A stretch of DNA of 64,000 nt from Pseudomonas kuykendallii (GTDB lineage Bacteria > Pseudomonadota > Gammaproteobacteria > Pseudomonadales > Pseudomonadaceae). Below, in pieces: positions 15,621 through 25,379 of the stretch (the first letter of the stretch is position 1; the number at the start of each line of letters is the position of its first letter). The stretch is taken from assembly GCF_900106975.1 (NCBI RefSeq), contig NZ_FNNU01000001.1, forward strand, positions 680,260-744,259, written 5' to 3'. The translations under genes and the position numbers were made by a program. The notes beneath the pieces were generated by a model, which worked only from the letters and a program-made list of their open reading frames with translations, was not told where the DNA came from and did not search any database.

Positions 15621-17578
15621 TCGCTGGCCAGGGCGGCGACCGGGTCGAGGGCGGCGGCAGTCTTCGCCGGCAGGTAGCCGAACAGCAGGCCGGTGCCCAC
15701 CGCGCAGGCGAAGGCCAGCAGCATCGCCGACAGGGAGAAGATCAGCGGCACGCCGGCCGCCAGCAGGGCGGCGCCGCCGATCAGGCCGACCAGCACGCCG
15801 ATGCTGCCGCCGACCAGGGTGACCAGCACCGCCTCGCCGAGGAACTGCCGGAGGATGTCGCGCTGGCGCGCGCCGGTGGCCATGCGCACGCCGATCTCGC
15901 GGGTACGTTCGCGCACCGTCATCAGCATCACGTTCATCACCCCGATGCCGCCGACCAGCAGCGACACGGCGGCGATCAGGCCGAGCATGCGGGTCATGCT
16001 GTCCTGGGTCTCGGCCTCGGCCTGGACCTTGGCCGCGGCGTTATCGACCTGAAAGTCCTCGCGGCCATGGCGCGCCAGCAACAGCTCGCGGGCGGCGCTC
16101 TCGGCGGCCCGCACCTGGTCGGTGGAGGCGGCGGTGAGCGCGGCGTACTCGGGCTCGGCGATGTCCTGGTAGACCCGCGCACGCCCGGCGGCGTAGGGGA
16201 TGAAAACCATCTCGTCGTAGTAGTCGGCGCCGGACTCGCGGCCCTTCTCGGCCATCACGCCGATGACCTCGAACGGCGCCTCTCCGATCAGCAGCTGCTT
16301 GCCCAGCGGGTTGGGCTCGTCGCGGAAGAAGAACGTGCGCGCCTTGTGCCCGAGCACCACCACCGGCGCCAGGTTCTGGTCCTCGGCGGCGGTGAAGAAG
16401 CGCCCCTCGGCCACCGGCCAGTGCTGGATCGCCGGCAACTGCTCGTTGCTGGCGAACACGTAGATGTCGCGCGAGGCGTTGCCGTACTGGACCATGCGCG
16501 GGTTGCCGATCACCGGGGTGAACAGGTCGATCTCCGGCAGGCGGCCGAGGGCCTCCAGGTCGCTCTCGCTGAGCACGCCCCAGGGGCCGCCTTCCGGCGG
16601 TTGCGCGGCGTACAGGTAGAGCGTGGTGGCGCCCATCGAGGCCATCTGCGCCAGAACCTTCTGCTTGGTGCCCAACCCGATGGCCAGCATGACGATTACC
16701 GAGGCCACACCGATGACGATGCCGAGCAGGGTCAGCGCGGTGCGGAAGCGGTTCAGCAGCATCACCCGCCAAGCCGAACGCAGCACCTCGCCGAGGGCGC
16801 TCCAGCCGGCTCCCTGCAGGCTCATGCCGTCGAAGCTCGGCGCCGGCAAGGCGGCCGGATTAGGCTGCGCGCCGCCAAACGGCGCAGCGCTGTCGCCGAT
16901 GATCGCGCCGTCGCGAATCTCGATGACCCGCCGGGCCTGGGCCGCCACTTCGCGGTCGTGGGTGATCAGGATCACCGTGTGCCCGGCCGCCGCCAGCTCG
17001 CGCAGCAGGATCATGACCTCGCGGCCGCTGTGCGAGTCGAGGGCACCGGTGGGTTCGTCGGCGAGGATGATGCGCCCGCCGTTCATCAACGCGCGGGCGA
17101 TCGACACGCGCTGCTGCTGACCGCCGGAGAGCTGGCCGGGGCGATAGTCCAGGCGCTCGCCCAGGCCCAGGCGGGTGAGCAGGGCGCTGGCGCGCTGACG
17201 GCGCTCCTCGGCGGACATGCCGGCGTACAGCGCAGGCACCTCGACATTCTCGCAGGCCGACTCGGTGGCGATCAGGTGGTAGCCCTGGAACACGAAGCCG
17301 AAGGCCTCGCGGCGCAGCCAGGCCAGCTGGTCGGCGTCCAGTTCGGCGACGTCGTGGCCGGCGAAGTGGTAGCTGCCGGCGCTGGGCCGGTCGAGGCAGC
17401 CGAGGAGGTTCATCAGGGTCGACTTGCCCGAGCCGGAGCTGCCGACGATGGCGACGAATTCGCCGGCGGCGATGCGCAGGTCGATGCCGTGCAGCACCTC
17501 GACTTCCGGTGCGCCGTTCTGCCCGCCGTAGCGGCGGCGGATGCCGCGCAGTTCGATCAGCGGCGTGTCGCTCACCAC
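15617..17578 (-). CDS. PvdT/MacB-like ABC efflux permease/ATPase
   Basis: A 653-residue type VII ABC transporter. The ATPase domain is N-terminal, with Walker [10 protein letters not shown] (about residues 46-54), signature [14 protein letters not shown] and Walker [15 protein letters not shown] transmembrane helix lies near residue 270, followed by a large periplasmic domain and a C-terminal FtsX-type bundle ([31 protein letters not shown]). MacB-type pumps do not carry substrate through the membrane but drive export from the periplasm. The start is GTG 17578 or 17575, overlapping the adaptor stop. The N-terminal sequence and the operon with siderophore genes resemble PvdT more than generic MacB. 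Confidence 0.85.
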   Translation of the reverse strand: MVSDTPLIELRGIRRRYGGQNGAPEVEVLHGIDLRIAAGEFVAIVGSSGSGKSTLMNLLGCLDRPSAGSYHFAGHDVAELDADQLAWLRREAFGFVFQGYHLIATESACENVEVPALYAGMSAEERRQRASALLTRLGLGERLDYRPGQLSGGQQQRVSIARALMNGGRIILADEPTGALDSHSGREVMILLRELAAAGHTVILITHDREVAAQARRVIEIRDGAIIGDSAAPFGGAQPNPAALPAPSFDGMSLQGAGWSALGEVLRSAWRVMLLNRFRTALTLLGIVIGVASVIVMLAIGLGTKQKVLAQMASMGATTLYLYAAQPPEGGPWGVLSESDLEALGRLPEIDLFTPVIGNPRMVQYGNASRDIYVFASNEQLPAIQHWPVAEGRFFTAAEDQNLAPVVVLGHKARTFFFRDEPNPLGKQLLIGEAPFEVIGVMAEKGRESGADYYDEMVFIPYAAGRARVYQDIAEPEYAALTAASTDQVRAAESAARELLLARHGREDFQVDNAAAKVQAEAETQDSMTRMLGLIAAVSLLVGGIGVMNVMLMTVRERTREIGVRMATGARQRDILRQFLGEAVLVTLVGGSIGVLVGLIGGAALLAAGVPLIFSLSAMLLAFACAVGTGLLFGYLPAKTAAALDPVAALASE

Positions 17579-18738
17579 TGGAACCTCGACGGCGCGGGCG
17601 CGCGCTCGCCGATGACCAGCAACTCGCCCTCGCCCAGCCCCTCGATCACCTCCACCCGCTGGCGGCTGCGCGCGCCCACGCGCACTTCACGCGCGGCGGC
17701 GCGACCGGAAGCCTCCAGCACGCGGGCGCTGAACAGCCCGGCCTGGCCCTCCACCGGCTGCAGCGCGGCCAGCGGCGCGGTCAGCACGTCATGCGCGGCG
17801 GCGGTGACGAAGGTCACCTGGGCGGTCATCTGCGGCATCAGCTCGCCGTCGTCGTTGGCCACGTCGAACAGCACGGTGTACTGCACCGCCTTGACCGTCT
17901 GCGGCACCGCCGCGGACTCTCCGGAGGCGCTCGGCGTCACCGGCGGCGCCGGCAGCACCTGGCGCACCTTGCCGTGCCAGCGGCGACCGTCGCCACCGAG
18001 TGTGGTGAAGTAAAGCGGCATGTCGACCCGCACGCGGCGGATGTCGGCCTCGGAAACCTTGGTCCAGGCGGTCATCGCGCCGAGGTCGGCCAGGCGCAGC
18101 ACGGTCGGCGTCTGGTAAGTGGCGTTGAGGGTCTGCCCCTGCTTGACGTCGACACCGATCACCGTGCCGGCGATGGGCGCGTAAAGGCGCGTGTAGCTCA
18201 GTTGCGCCTCGTTGCCGCGCAGGCGCGCGCTGGCTTCGGCGATCTGCGCACGCAGCTGGCGCAGGCGCGCCTCGGCGGAGCGCAGGGTGGCGACGGCGAT
18301 CTGCACGTCCTCCTCGCGGGTCGCCTCGTCAGCGGCCAGGCGCTGCTGGCGCAGGTGCTGCTGGCGCGCCAGGTCGAGCTGCGCCTGCTGCTCGGCCAGC
18401 TGCGCGCGCAGGCCGTCGAGGGCCGCGCGGTCGGCTTCGACCGAGGCCTGGTGCAGGCTGGCATCGATCTCGGCGAGCAGCTGGCCCTTCTCCACCCGGT
18501 CGCCGGGCTGCACGTGCAGGCGGGTGACCTGGCCGGACACCTGGGCGCCAACGTCCACCGACTCGCGTGGTTGCAGGGTGGCGATGGCGGTGACGCTGGC
18601 TTCGACGTCGCCGCGGCCGATGGCCACGGTGTCGTAGGCCACCGCGTCATCCCAGGACAGCCAGATCAGCGCCGGCAGGCCGAGGATCACGGCGGCCACC
18701 AGGCCACGACGCAGGAGCGGGGAGAAACGCGAGGTCAT
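17572..18738 (-). CDS. PvdR/MacA-like periplasmic adaptor
   Basis: A 388-residue membrane-fusion protein with a single N-terminal membrane anchor ([17 protein letters not shown]) and no lipobox. The lipoyl half-motifs are [24 protein letters not shown] and the matching segment after a long alpha-helical hairpin (about residues 95-175). The insertion of the region [26 protein letters not shown] is typical of MacA-like proteins. It starts 29 bp after DUF3325 and its stop overlaps the ABC gene, so reductase-like and efflux genes form one operon. PvdR (about 391 residues) is the nearest named relative I recognise. Confidence 0.83.
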   Translation of the reverse strand: MTSRFSPLLRRGLVAAVILGLPALIWLSWDDAVAYDTVAIGRGDVEASVTAIATLQPRESVDVGAQVSGQVTRLHVQPGDRVEKGQLLAEIDASLHQASVEADRAALDGLRAQLAEQQAQLDLARQQHLRQQRLAADEATREEDVQIAVATLRSAEARLRQLRAQIAEASARLRGNEAQLSYTRLYAPIAGTVIGVDVKQGQTLNATYQTPTVLRLADLGAMTAWTKVSEADIRRVRVDMPLYFTTLGGDGRRWHGKVRQVLPAPPVTPSASGESAAVPQTVKAVQYTVLFDVANDDGELMPQMTAQVTFVTAAAHDVLTAPLAALQPVEGQAGLFSARVLEASGRAAAREVRVGARSRQRVEVIEGLGEGELLVIGERAPAPSRFQW

Positions 18739-18767
18739 CGACTACATCTTCCTTGAACGGTGCCGGC

Positions 18768-19112
18768 TCAGCCGGCGCTCAACAACAGGACCGGCAGGCC
18801 GACACCGGCCGCCACGGCGGCCAGCAGCGCGGCGACACGCGGGCGATAGGGCAACAGCAGGACCAGGGTGAAGGCGCCGACGCTGAGCATGCCGCACCAG
18901 ACCACGGGGCCGACGGCGGCGCCCCAGATCTGTACGCACGGCCACACGGCCAGCGCCAGTAGCAGCCAGCCGGCCACGCGCAACAGGCGCTGGCGATTGG
19001 GCGCCTTGGCCTTCCACACCTGGGAATGATGGCGGTCCATGCCCAGGCACAGGCCGGCCATGCCGGCGTAGCAGAGCGCGGCGGCGAGAATCACGGCGAG
19101 GGTCAGACTCAT
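18768..19112 (-). CDS. DUF3325 inner-membrane protein
   Basis: A 114-residue protein with four predicted helices (SLTLAVILAAALCYAGMAGLCL, LLRVAGWLLLALAVWPCV, VGPVVWCGMLSVGAFTLVLLL and VAALLAAVAAGVGLPVLLL). It matches DUF3325, which commonly follows a PepSY protein behind siderophore receptors. ATG 19112 overlaps the PepSY stop (ATGA). It lacks an enzymatic motif and is probably an accessory membrane subunit of the reductase-like complex, which is an inference from context. Confidence 0.78.
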   Translation of the reverse strand: MSLTLAVILAAALCYAGMAGLCLGMDRHHSQVWKAKAPNRQRLLRVAGWLLLALAVWPCVQIWGAAVGPVVWCGMLSVGAFTLVLLLPYRPRVAALLAAVAAGVGLPVLLLSAG

Positions 19113-20752
19113 GATCGCGCCTGCGCCGCGGCGGCGCGCTGGCGACCAGCTGCCGGTGCCCTGCGCGGCCGGGTCAGGCGCCAGGCGCCCCACAGCGACA
19201 GCACACCGGTGCCCAGCGCCACCAGCTCGACGCCGGCACGCTCGCCGTCGCCGCGCTGCAGGTAGCTGAACAGCTGATCGCCAACGGTCAGCCAGTTGAG
19301 CAGCGGCAGCAGCAGGCACAGGGCGGCCAGCGCCAGCAGCTGCTCGACCCAGGCCCGCGCAACAGGACGCAGGCCGGCGTGGACAACGCTCAGCAGCCAG
19401 ACGGCGAAGAACACCGCGATCTCCCATTCCGGGCGGTCGGCGATGCCCAGCGGCAGCAGGCGATTGCCCCAGAAGAACGCCACGCAGGCGATGGTCAGGC
19501 CGGTGAGGGTGCCGACGTTGAGCACCTCGATCACCCGGTACACGCGCGGCGTGGCACTGCCGAACTCGTTCAGCGAACGCTGGCGGCGCTTGACCATGAA
19601 CAGCAGGGCCCCGGTGGCCAGCATGGCCGCGCCGGCCAGGCCGCTGATGAAGTACAGCCAGCGCACCAGGTGCCCACCGAAGGCGGCGAAGTGCAGGTTG
19701 GCCATCACCGACTGCACGTCCTGTGCGGCGCCGCCACGCAGCTCGCCGGGCATCTGCACGTCGCTCTGCTCACCCGTCACGCCGTTGAAGAACACCCGGC
19801 CGCCGCCGTCGCCGAGCAGGCGGTACTCGCCCGGCTTCTCGATGAAGCGGCCGAACACCCGCACCGAGGCGCTGCTGTCGTTGGGGTGCTCGATGCTGAC
19901 GAAACTGGCCGGGCGCTGCAGCTGCTGCTCGGCATGCAGCAGCATGCCGTCGAACGCGGCCAACGGCGCGGCGATGCCGGTGATTTCCTGGGCCGCCGGC
20001 TGGGCCAGCAGGTCGGCGAAGTAGGCCTCCTCGCTGTCGTAGTGCGCGGCGATGCCGGCCGGCATGTACAGGGCGTAGAAGGTCGCCAGGCCGGTGTAGG
20101 CGATCATCAGCTGGAACGGCAGGCTCAGCACCGACAGGGCGTTGTGCGCATCCAGCCAGCTGCGCTGGCCCTTGCCCGGGCGGAAGGTGAAGAAGTCCTT
20201 GAAGATACGCTTGTGGATGACGATGCCGCTGACCAGCGCCACCAGCATGGCCATGGTGAAGGCGCCGACGAACCAGATGCCGGCGGTGCCGCCGTGGAAC
20301 TCGAAGTGCATGTGCACGAAGTGGTGGCCGCCCTCGCTGTCACGCTCGCGGGAGCCGTCCACCGGGTTGCCGGTGCTGGCGTCGATGCGGGCGTTGTGGA
20401 AGTTCTCCTGCGGGTCCTGCCAGAACAGGCGGATCGAGGGGTCCTCGTCCGACGGCAGGCCAATGCCCCAGAAATGCGCGTCGGGCTGGTTCTCCTCGAA
20501 CCAGGTACGGGCCATACGCACGGCCTGTGGCCGATCGAAGCCATCGCCCATGCGGGTGTCGCCGGTGGCCTCGCTGGCCTGCGGCAGGTGCGGTTTCATC
20601 CAGCGGGTGATGGGCTCGTCGAACACGCCCAGGCTGCCGGTGAGGAAGATCACGAACAGCACCCAGCAGGCCCACAGCCCGCCCCAGGTATGCAGCCAGG
20701 CCATGGCCTGGCGGAAACCGCCCTCGGCCGCGCCGCTCTGTACCTTGCTCAT
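19109..20752 (-). CDS. PepSY-domain inner-membrane protein, probable ferrisiderophore reductase
   Basis: A 547-residue PepSY-TM protein. Helix 1 (AMAWLHTWGGLWACWVLFVIFLTGSL) carries a conserved His. A periplasmic loop with the HFVHMHFEFHGG histidine cluster follows, then helices at about residues 165-185, 205-225 and 350-375, plus extra C-terminal helices. PepSY-TM proteins such as FpvG and FoxB are implicated in reducing ferric siderophores in the periplasm, with the histidines suited to binding haem. The gene lies between DUF3649 and DUF3325 with four-base overlaps on both sides, a triad that recurs behind TonB siderophore receptors. The reductase role is inferred. Confidence 0.82.
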   Translation of the reverse strand: MSKVQSGAAEGGFRQAMAWLHTWGGLWACWVLFVIFLTGSLGVFDEPITRWMKPHLPQASEATGDTRMGDGFDRPQAVRMARTWFEENQPDAHFWGIGLPSDEDPSIRLFWQDPQENFHNARIDASTGNPVDGSRERDSEGGHHFVHMHFEFHGGTAGIWFVGAFTMAMLVALVSGIVIHKRIFKDFFTFRPGKGQRSWLDAHNALSVLSLPFQLMIAYTGLATFYALYMPAGIAAHYDSEEAYFADLLAQPAAQEITGIAAPLAAFDGMLLHAEQQLQRPASFVSIEHPNDSSASVRVFGRFIEKPGEYRLLGDGGGRVFFNGVTGEQSDVQMPGELRGGAAQDVQSVMANLHFAAFGGHLVRWLYFISGLAGAAMLATGALLFMVKRRQRSLNEFGSATPRVYRVIEVLNVGTLTGLTIACVAFFWGNRLLPLGIADRPEWEIAVFFAVWLLSVVHAGLRPVARAWVEQLLALAALCLLLPLLNWLTVGDQLFSYLQRGDGERAGVELVALGTGVLSLWGAWRLTRPRRAPAAGRQRAAAAQARS

Positions 20753-21033
20753 GCGTCACCTCCCAACAGCAGGCCGGCGCCGGTCAGTGCCAGCGAGGCG
20801 ATCAGCAGCACCCGCCAGATGCGCGTCAGGTTCGGCGTGGCGAACGCCCAGACGATCACCGCGGTGTACACCGCGAAGCTGGTCAGCGAGGCGGCGAGGA
20901 TCGCCTGGCTCTTGGGCAGCGGCAGCACGGCGCCGAGGAAGATCACGCTGGCGCAGGTCAGCGCATAGCCGCCAAGCAAGGCAGCCAGCGTGCGCGAGAG
21001 CAGCGCGCGAGAGCGGGGAGAAATCGATTTCAT
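20749..21033 (-). CDS. DUF3649 small membrane protein
   Basis: A 94-residue protein with three hydrophobic helices (LAALLGGYALTCASVIFLGAV, AILAASLTSFAVYTAVIVWAF and WRVLLIASLALTGAGLLLG). The motif SRTLAALLGGYALT is characteristic of DUF3649. ATG 21033 was chosen because the longer frame adds Arg-rich sequence unlike the family. Its stop overlaps the PepSY start. It lies 175 bp downstream of the TonB receptor and opens the reductase-efflux operon. Confidence 0.8.
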   Translation of the reverse strand: MKSISPRSRALLSRTLAALLGGYALTCASVIFLGAVLPLPKSQAILAASLTSFAVYTAVIVWAFATPNLTRIWRVLLIASLALTGAGLLLGGDA

Positions 21034-21065
21034 CGGCGAGCGACCATTGAAGCCGGAACAGGAAG

Positions 21066-21086
21066 GCCGCCGGCAGCACCGGCGGC
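21066..21086 (-). other. GC hairpin between receptor and reductase genes
   Basis: GCCGCCGG and CCGGCGGC form a perfect 8-bp stem with a 5-base loop, in the 175-bp gap between the receptor stop and the DUF3649 start. There is no T-tract. It could attenuate or protect the transcript between receptor and downstream genes. Confidence 0.4.
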
Positions 21087-21208
21087 GAAGCGTGCGGGGC
21101 GCACCGACAACGCAGTGGCCCACACTTGAGGACGGATAGGCTCGGCAAAACCGGAAGCACCAGCCCGACCAAGCTGTGACCGGATATTTCGGCGACGCAA
21201 CGAGCGGT

Positions 21209-23716
21209 TCAGAATTCCATGCGCAGGCCGAGGCTGGCGTTGCGCGGCTCTCCGAAATAGCTGGAGCTGGAACTGGTGTAGTACTCCTCGTCCAACAGGT
21301 TGTTGAGGTTGAGGGTGGCGCTGAGCTGCTCGGTGATGGGGTAGCGTGCCATCACGTCGACCACCGCATAGTCATCCTGGGTGAAGCGCTGGTTGCGCGC
21401 CGGACCGACGCCATCGCTGTAGATCTCGCTCTGCCAGTTGATCCCGCCACCGATGGTCAGGCCATTGCCGATGCTGCGCAGGACGTAGGTGGTGAACAGC
21501 TTGACGGTGTTCTGCGCAATGTTCGTGTTGAGCTTGTTGCCGTCGGCATCCTGCACGATGTTGCGGCTGAAGCTGGCGCTGAGCTGCCAGTCGATGGCCA
21601 CTTCACCCGTGACTTCCACCTCGAAACCACGGGTCTTGGTGCCGGATTCGGCGCGGTAGGCCTGGCTGCCGTCCGGAGCCAGCTGCCCATCGCCCAACGA
21701 CACGGCCAGGTTGTCCTGCTCGATCTGGTACAGAGCCACGCCGACGTTCAGGCGCTCGTCGAAGAAGGCAGCCTTGCTGCCCACTTCGTAGCCGAAGCCT
21801 TCCAGCGGATCGATATAGGCACCAGTCAGGGTCTTGTTGCTCTGCGGCTTGAAGATGCTGGTGTAGCTGCCGTACACCGACCAGATGTCGTTGAGGTCGT
21901 AGACCAGGCCGGCGAAGGGGGTGACCACGCCGGTTTCACTGCGCCTGCTACCGTCGTTAGGCGTGCCGTCGTAGTACTCGTTCTTGATCGTGTTTTCCCA
22001 GTCGATGAACCGCGCGCCAAGGATTAACGACAGGTCTTCGCTCAGGCGCAGACGGGTACTGCCGTAGGCCGCGCCCTGCTCTTCCTCGTAGTCGATACGA
22101 CCGTAGGCCTGCAGATCAGGCTTGGTCGGCACTTTGCCGTTCCAGGTGTAGATGTTGTCGATCACCGGGAAGTCGCCCGTCACGGGATCGCGCCACCAGG
22201 TGTAGGCCGGGGTGTTGTAGTCGGTCTTCTGCCGGCTGTAGCCGACGATAGCGTCGTGCTCCAGACCGAACAGGTCGAAACTGCCCGCCAGGTTCAGGTC
22301 GAAGCTGTTCTGTACAGGTTTGGCCTTCCAGCGGTTGGCATAAAACACGATCGAGGCAGGATCGGCTCCAGCCTCTCCGTTGTTCCCCCCGGCATAGCCG
22401 CTGAGCTCATCGTATTCGCTACGACGATTGTTCAGGCTCAGCTTGGCCTTCCAGCGCTCGGTCAGGTTGTGCTCGAGGATGGCGAAGGCGGAGACGGCAC
22501 TGCGATTGGAATAGGCCCACTTGGCAGCGGCGGAATCAGACTCGTCATGATCGGACCGGGTACCGTCGTTGTTGAACAGCGGCAGGCCACTACGGGCGTG
22601 GCCGTCGTAGTCGTCGGACTGCGAGTCCATGCCGAAGGTCAGCAGGGTGTCTGCGCTCAGGTCGGCCTCGACCACCCCGTAGAACACTTCCTTGCGCTCG
22701 CCGAGGCGGTCGACATAGGAGTTGTTCTCCTGATACGCGCCGACCAGGCGGCCGCGCACGTTGCCGCTCTCGGTCAACGAACCGCTGACGTCGGCCTCGG
22801 TGCGGCGGTAATCCCAGGAGCCGCCGGTGACCGTGACGCTGCTCCTGAAGCCGGCCGTCGGGCGCTTGCGGATCATGTTCAGGGTGGCGCCGGGGGTGCC
22901 CACGCCGTTGGTCAGGCCGGTGGCGCCACGGATCACCTCGACGCGGTCGTACAGCACCATGTCGTTGCTCTGGGCAGGGCTCCCGTAGTTGCTGTCGAGC
23001 AGCTGCAGGCCATCGATCTGGTAGTTCTCCACCCTGAAGCCACGCGAGTAGATACCGCTGCTGTCGCCACCGTTGCCGCCACTCTGGCTGAGGGTCAGGC
23101 CGGGGGTCTGGCGCACCACGTCGGTGAGCTGGGTGAGGTTCTGGTCCTTCATGCGCTGGCTGGTGATCACCGAGACCGACTGCGGCGTCTCGCGGATCGA
23201 CAGCGGCAGGCCGGTGGCGGTGCTGGTCGAGCCGGTGGTGTAGGAGCCGGTGTCCTCGGTGATCTCGCCCAGGCCGGCGCCGGTGATCGTGATGGCATCG
23301 AGTTGCAACGTCGAGCCGGCTTCCGGCGCCGGCAGCAGCGAATAGTTGCCGCTAGCCTGCCGCGTTACCTGCAGGCCGCTGCCGGACAGCAGGCGCTGCA
23401 GCGCTTCATCGGCGGACAGCTGCCCCTGCACTCCCGGCGACTGCAGGCCGCGCACGGTCTCCGGGGAATAGGACACGCTGACGCCGGTGGTGGCGGCGAA
23501 ACTGTTCAGCGCCGACTCCAGCGAACCCGCGGCAATCGCGAAGTCGTGCTGCGCTACCACGCTCTGCGCCCAGGCGGGCTGCACCTGCACCAGGCTGGCA
23601 ACCGGCAGCGCCAGCACCGCGCCGAGCAACGCGCGATTGATGGCCACACCCAGCGGGCTGAGGCAGGGGGAGCTACGAAGCAACGACGTATTGCGCGGAG
23701 CGGTCTGGCGCGACAT
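21209..23716 (-). CDS. TonB-dependent ferrisiderophore receptor with signalling domain (FpvA-like)
   Basis: An 835-residue outer-membrane receptor. A signal peptide precedes an STN/secretin-like signalling domain (HDFAIAAGSLESALNSFAATTG to about residue 125). A plug domain follows (SIRETPQSVSVITSQRM, VEVIRGATGLTNGVGTPGATLNMIRKRPT), then a 22-strand barrel ending in aromatic LGLRMEF. The STN domain is expected to contact the FecR-like anti-sigma factor encoded just upstream and so report substrate binding. The plug start resembles ferripyoverdine receptors. The window shows no siderophore synthetase, so the ligand may be a xenosiderophore. Confidence 0.92.
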   Translation of the reverse strand: MSRQTAPRNTSLLRSSPCLSPLGVAINRALLGAVLALPVASLVQVQPAWAQSVVAQHDFAIAAGSLESALNSFAATTGVSVSYSPETVRGLQSPGVQGQLSADEALQRLLSGSGLQVTRQASGNYSLLPAPEAGSTLQLDAITITGAGLGEITEDTGSYTTGSTSTATGLPLSIRETPQSVSVITSQRMKDQNLTQLTDVVRQTPGLTLSQSGGNGGDSSGIYSRGFRVENYQIDGLQLLDSNYGSPAQSNDMVLYDRVEVIRGATGLTNGVGTPGATLNMIRKRPTAGFRSSVTVTGGSWDYRRTEADVSGSLTESGNVRGRLVGAYQENNSYVDRLGERKEVFYGVVEADLSADTLLTFGMDSQSDDYDGHARSGLPLFNNDGTRSDHDESDSAAAKWAYSNRSAVSAFAILEHNLTERWKAKLSLNNRRSEYDELSGYAGGNNGEAGADPASIVFYANRWKAKPVQNSFDLNLAGSFDLFGLEHDAIVGYSRQKTDYNTPAYTWWRDPVTGDFPVIDNIYTWNGKVPTKPDLQAYGRIDYEEEQGAAYGSTRLRLSEDLSLILGARFIDWENTIKNEYYDGTPNDGSRRSETGVVTPFAGLVYDLNDIWSVYGSYTSIFKPQSNKTLTGAYIDPLEGFGYEVGSKAAFFDERLNVGVALYQIEQDNLAVSLGDGQLAPDGSQAYRAESGTKTRGFEVEVTGEVAIDWQLSASFSRNIVQDADGNKLNTNIAQNTVKLFTTYVLRSIGNGLTIGGGINWQSEIYSDGVGPARNQRFTQDDYAVVDVMARYPITEQLSATLNLNNLLDEEYYTSSSSSYFGEPRNASLGLRMEF

Positions 23717-23825
23717 GGAAGGTTCCTGGGAGCGTTGACAGGGAGCGCACTACGGGCGCTTTCCTAACCAAGTCGAATGAGAAACGAAATCAACAACACC
23801 CCAGGCAAAATATTTTCGCGTCGGT

Positions 23826-24779
23826 TCAGGCCGGCTCGATCCGCACCCAGTAACGGGTCAGCCGACGCACGCGCAGCGGCAGGGTGCTGCGCAGGTTGTC
23901 CAGCACCGCGTCGCTGTCGGCCAGCTGGAAGGCGCCGGAGATGCGCAGCCCGGCCAGCGCCGGGTCGCAGGACAGCAGGCCCGGACGATAGCGCGCCAAC
24001 TCGTCGATGAAACGCGGCAGCGCCCAGTCGCTGACCACCAGCATGCCGCGCAGCCAGGCATCGGCATGCGCCTCCAACGGCTCGATGGCGCCGCAGGCCG
24101 TGGCGCCGTACCACAGCTGCTGGCCAGCCTCGACGCGCAGTGGCCGGTCCGGCGCGTCCAGCGGGCGTACCTCCACCGTGTGCTGCAGCACGCGCACCTG
24201 GGTGCGCTCGCCGTCCTGGCGCACCAGGAATCGGGTGCCCAGGGCGCGGATGCTGCCCTGTTCGGTGTGCACCACGAAGGGCCGGTCCTCAGTGTCCTTG
24301 GCGGTCTGCACATGGATCTCGCCACGGCGCAGGTGCAGTTCGCGCAGGCGCTCGCCGTAGCGGATGTCGAGGGCAGTGTCGCTGTTCAGGCGCACCTGGC
24401 CGCCATCCTCGAGACGCAGGCTGCGGCGCTCGCCAACGGCGGTGTACTCGTCGGCGCGCACGCTGCGCATGGGCGCGGACTGCCAGCCAAGGCCGGCAGC
24501 ACCCCCACCGAGCAGCAGCAGGCCGAGCAGCTTGAGGCTGGCACGGCGGCGACCGTCGACCCCACGCAGCGCGGCCGGGGCGATACCGTTCGGCAGGCCG
24601 CCCAGCTTGCCCTGCAGGCGCTCCATGCGACTCCAGGCCTGACGGTGCGCGGGGTCGGCCTCCAGCCAGCGCCGATGCGCCTCGCCCGTGGCGGCGCAGT
24701 GCGGCGCGGCCTGCAGGTCCAGGTACCAATTGGCGGCGGCCTGCAATACGGCCAGCGAGGGTTGCGCGATGCTGCCCAT
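23826..24779 (-). CDS. FecR-family anti-sigma regulator
   Basis: A 317-residue inner-membrane regulator. The cytoplasmic N-terminus carries the DUF4880-like sequence ANWYLDLQA...W...DPAHRQAWSRMERLQ. One transmembrane helix follows (LKLLGLLLLGGGAAGLGW, about residue 85), then the periplasmic FecR domain (GERRSLRLEDGGQVRLNSDTALDI). ATG 24779 directly after the sigma-factor stop was preferred to the in-frame GTG 24806 inside it. It should hold the upstream sigma factor inactive until the receptor binds ligand. Gene order sigma, anti-sigma, receptor supports cognate pairing. Confidence 0.88.
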   Translation of the reverse strand: MGSIAQPSLAVLQAAANWYLDLQAAPHCAATGEAHRRWLEADPAHRQAWSRMERLQGKLGGLPNGIAPAALRGVDGRRRASLKLLGLLLLGGGAAGLGWQSAPMRSVRADEYTAVGERRSLRLEDGGQVRLNSDTALDIRYGERLRELHLRRGEIHVQTAKDTEDRPFVVHTEQGSIRALGTRFLVRQDGERTQVRVLQHTVEVRPLDAPDRPLRVEAGQQLWYGATACGAIEPLEAHADAWLRGMLVVSDWALPRFIDELARYRPGLLSCDPALAGLRISGAFQLADSDAVLDNLRSTLPLRVRRLTRYWVRIEPA

Positions 24780-24781
24780 GC

Positions 24782-25303
24782 CTAGTCGCCCATCAGCAGC
24801 AGACACTGGGTCAGGCCGCGTACCACGTACTTGCGCACCGTGTTAGTCGATACGCCCAGGCGCCGGCCGATCTCCACATGGCTGAGACCGTCGAGCTGGG
24901 CGAGCAGGAATATCTCGCGGCAGCGCGGGCCGAGGCCGTCGAGCAGGCGGTCGATCTCCAAAAGGGTCTCGATGATCAGCGCGCGCGCTTCCGGCGAGAT
25001 GTCCAACGGCTCGGGCAGCGCGGCGAGGGCATCGAGGTAGGACTGCTCGAGGGCGCGGCGGCGGAAACCGTCGATCATCAGGCTGCGGGCGATGCTGCTC
25101 AGATAGGCGCGCGGCTCGCGCAGATCGAACGCCTGGCGACTGGAAAGCACGCGGACAAAGGTGTCCTGGGCCAGGTCGGCAGCGTTCTCCCCGCAGGGCA
25201 GACGCCTGCGCAGCCAATGCCGCAGCCAGTCGTGGTGCTCGCGATAGAGCACCTGCACGGCTTGCTGGGTGGCGATGTCGACGGCCTGATCGGGGGAGCG
25301 CAA
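24782..25303 (-). CDS. FecI-like ECF RNA polymerase sigma factor (iron starvation)
   Basis: A 173-residue extracytoplasmic-function sigma factor. Region 2 reads LYREHHDWLRHWLRRRL...ADLAQDTFVRVL...ARSLMIDGFRRR, and region 4 reads GLSHVEIGRRLGVSTNTVRKYVVRGL as a helix-turn-helix. No ATG fits, and TTG 25303 is the best start, with AGG about ten bases upstream. A Fur-box-like palindrome precedes it, so iron starvation should induce it. It is expected to transcribe the receptor gene and possibly the downstream reductase/efflux genes. Confidence 0.85.
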   Translation of the reverse strand: MRSPDQAVDIATQQAVQVLYREHHDWLRHWLRRRLPCGENAADLAQDTFVRVLSSRQAFDLREPRAYLSSIARSLMIDGFRRRALEQSYLDALAALPEPLDISPEARALIIETLLEIDRLLDGLGPRCREIFLLAQLDGLSHVEIGRRLGVSTNTVRKYVVRGLTQCLLLMGD

Positions 25304-25314
25304 GGACAGAACCT

Positions 25315-25335
25315 AAATGATAATTCCTATCATTT
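25315..25335 (-). promoter_or_regulatory. Fur box
   Basis: AAATGATA-ATTCC-TATCATTT is an almost perfect dyad matching the Fur consensus of GATAAT-type half-sites. It lies 12-32 bp upstream of the sigma-factor start. It should give repression of the siderophore regulator pair in iron-replete cells. Confidence 0.8.
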
Positions 25336-25379
25336 ATTCTCTTATGAAAACGCCCTCTCTCGCAAGCCGCGCGGCGCCG

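Noticed and set aside
15617-18738. Generic MacAB macrolide pump
   Set aside because: It is possible by domain content alone, but the position in a siderophore receptor cluster and the adjoining outer-membrane factor favour a PvdRT-OpmQ-like role. The pump substrate remains unproven.
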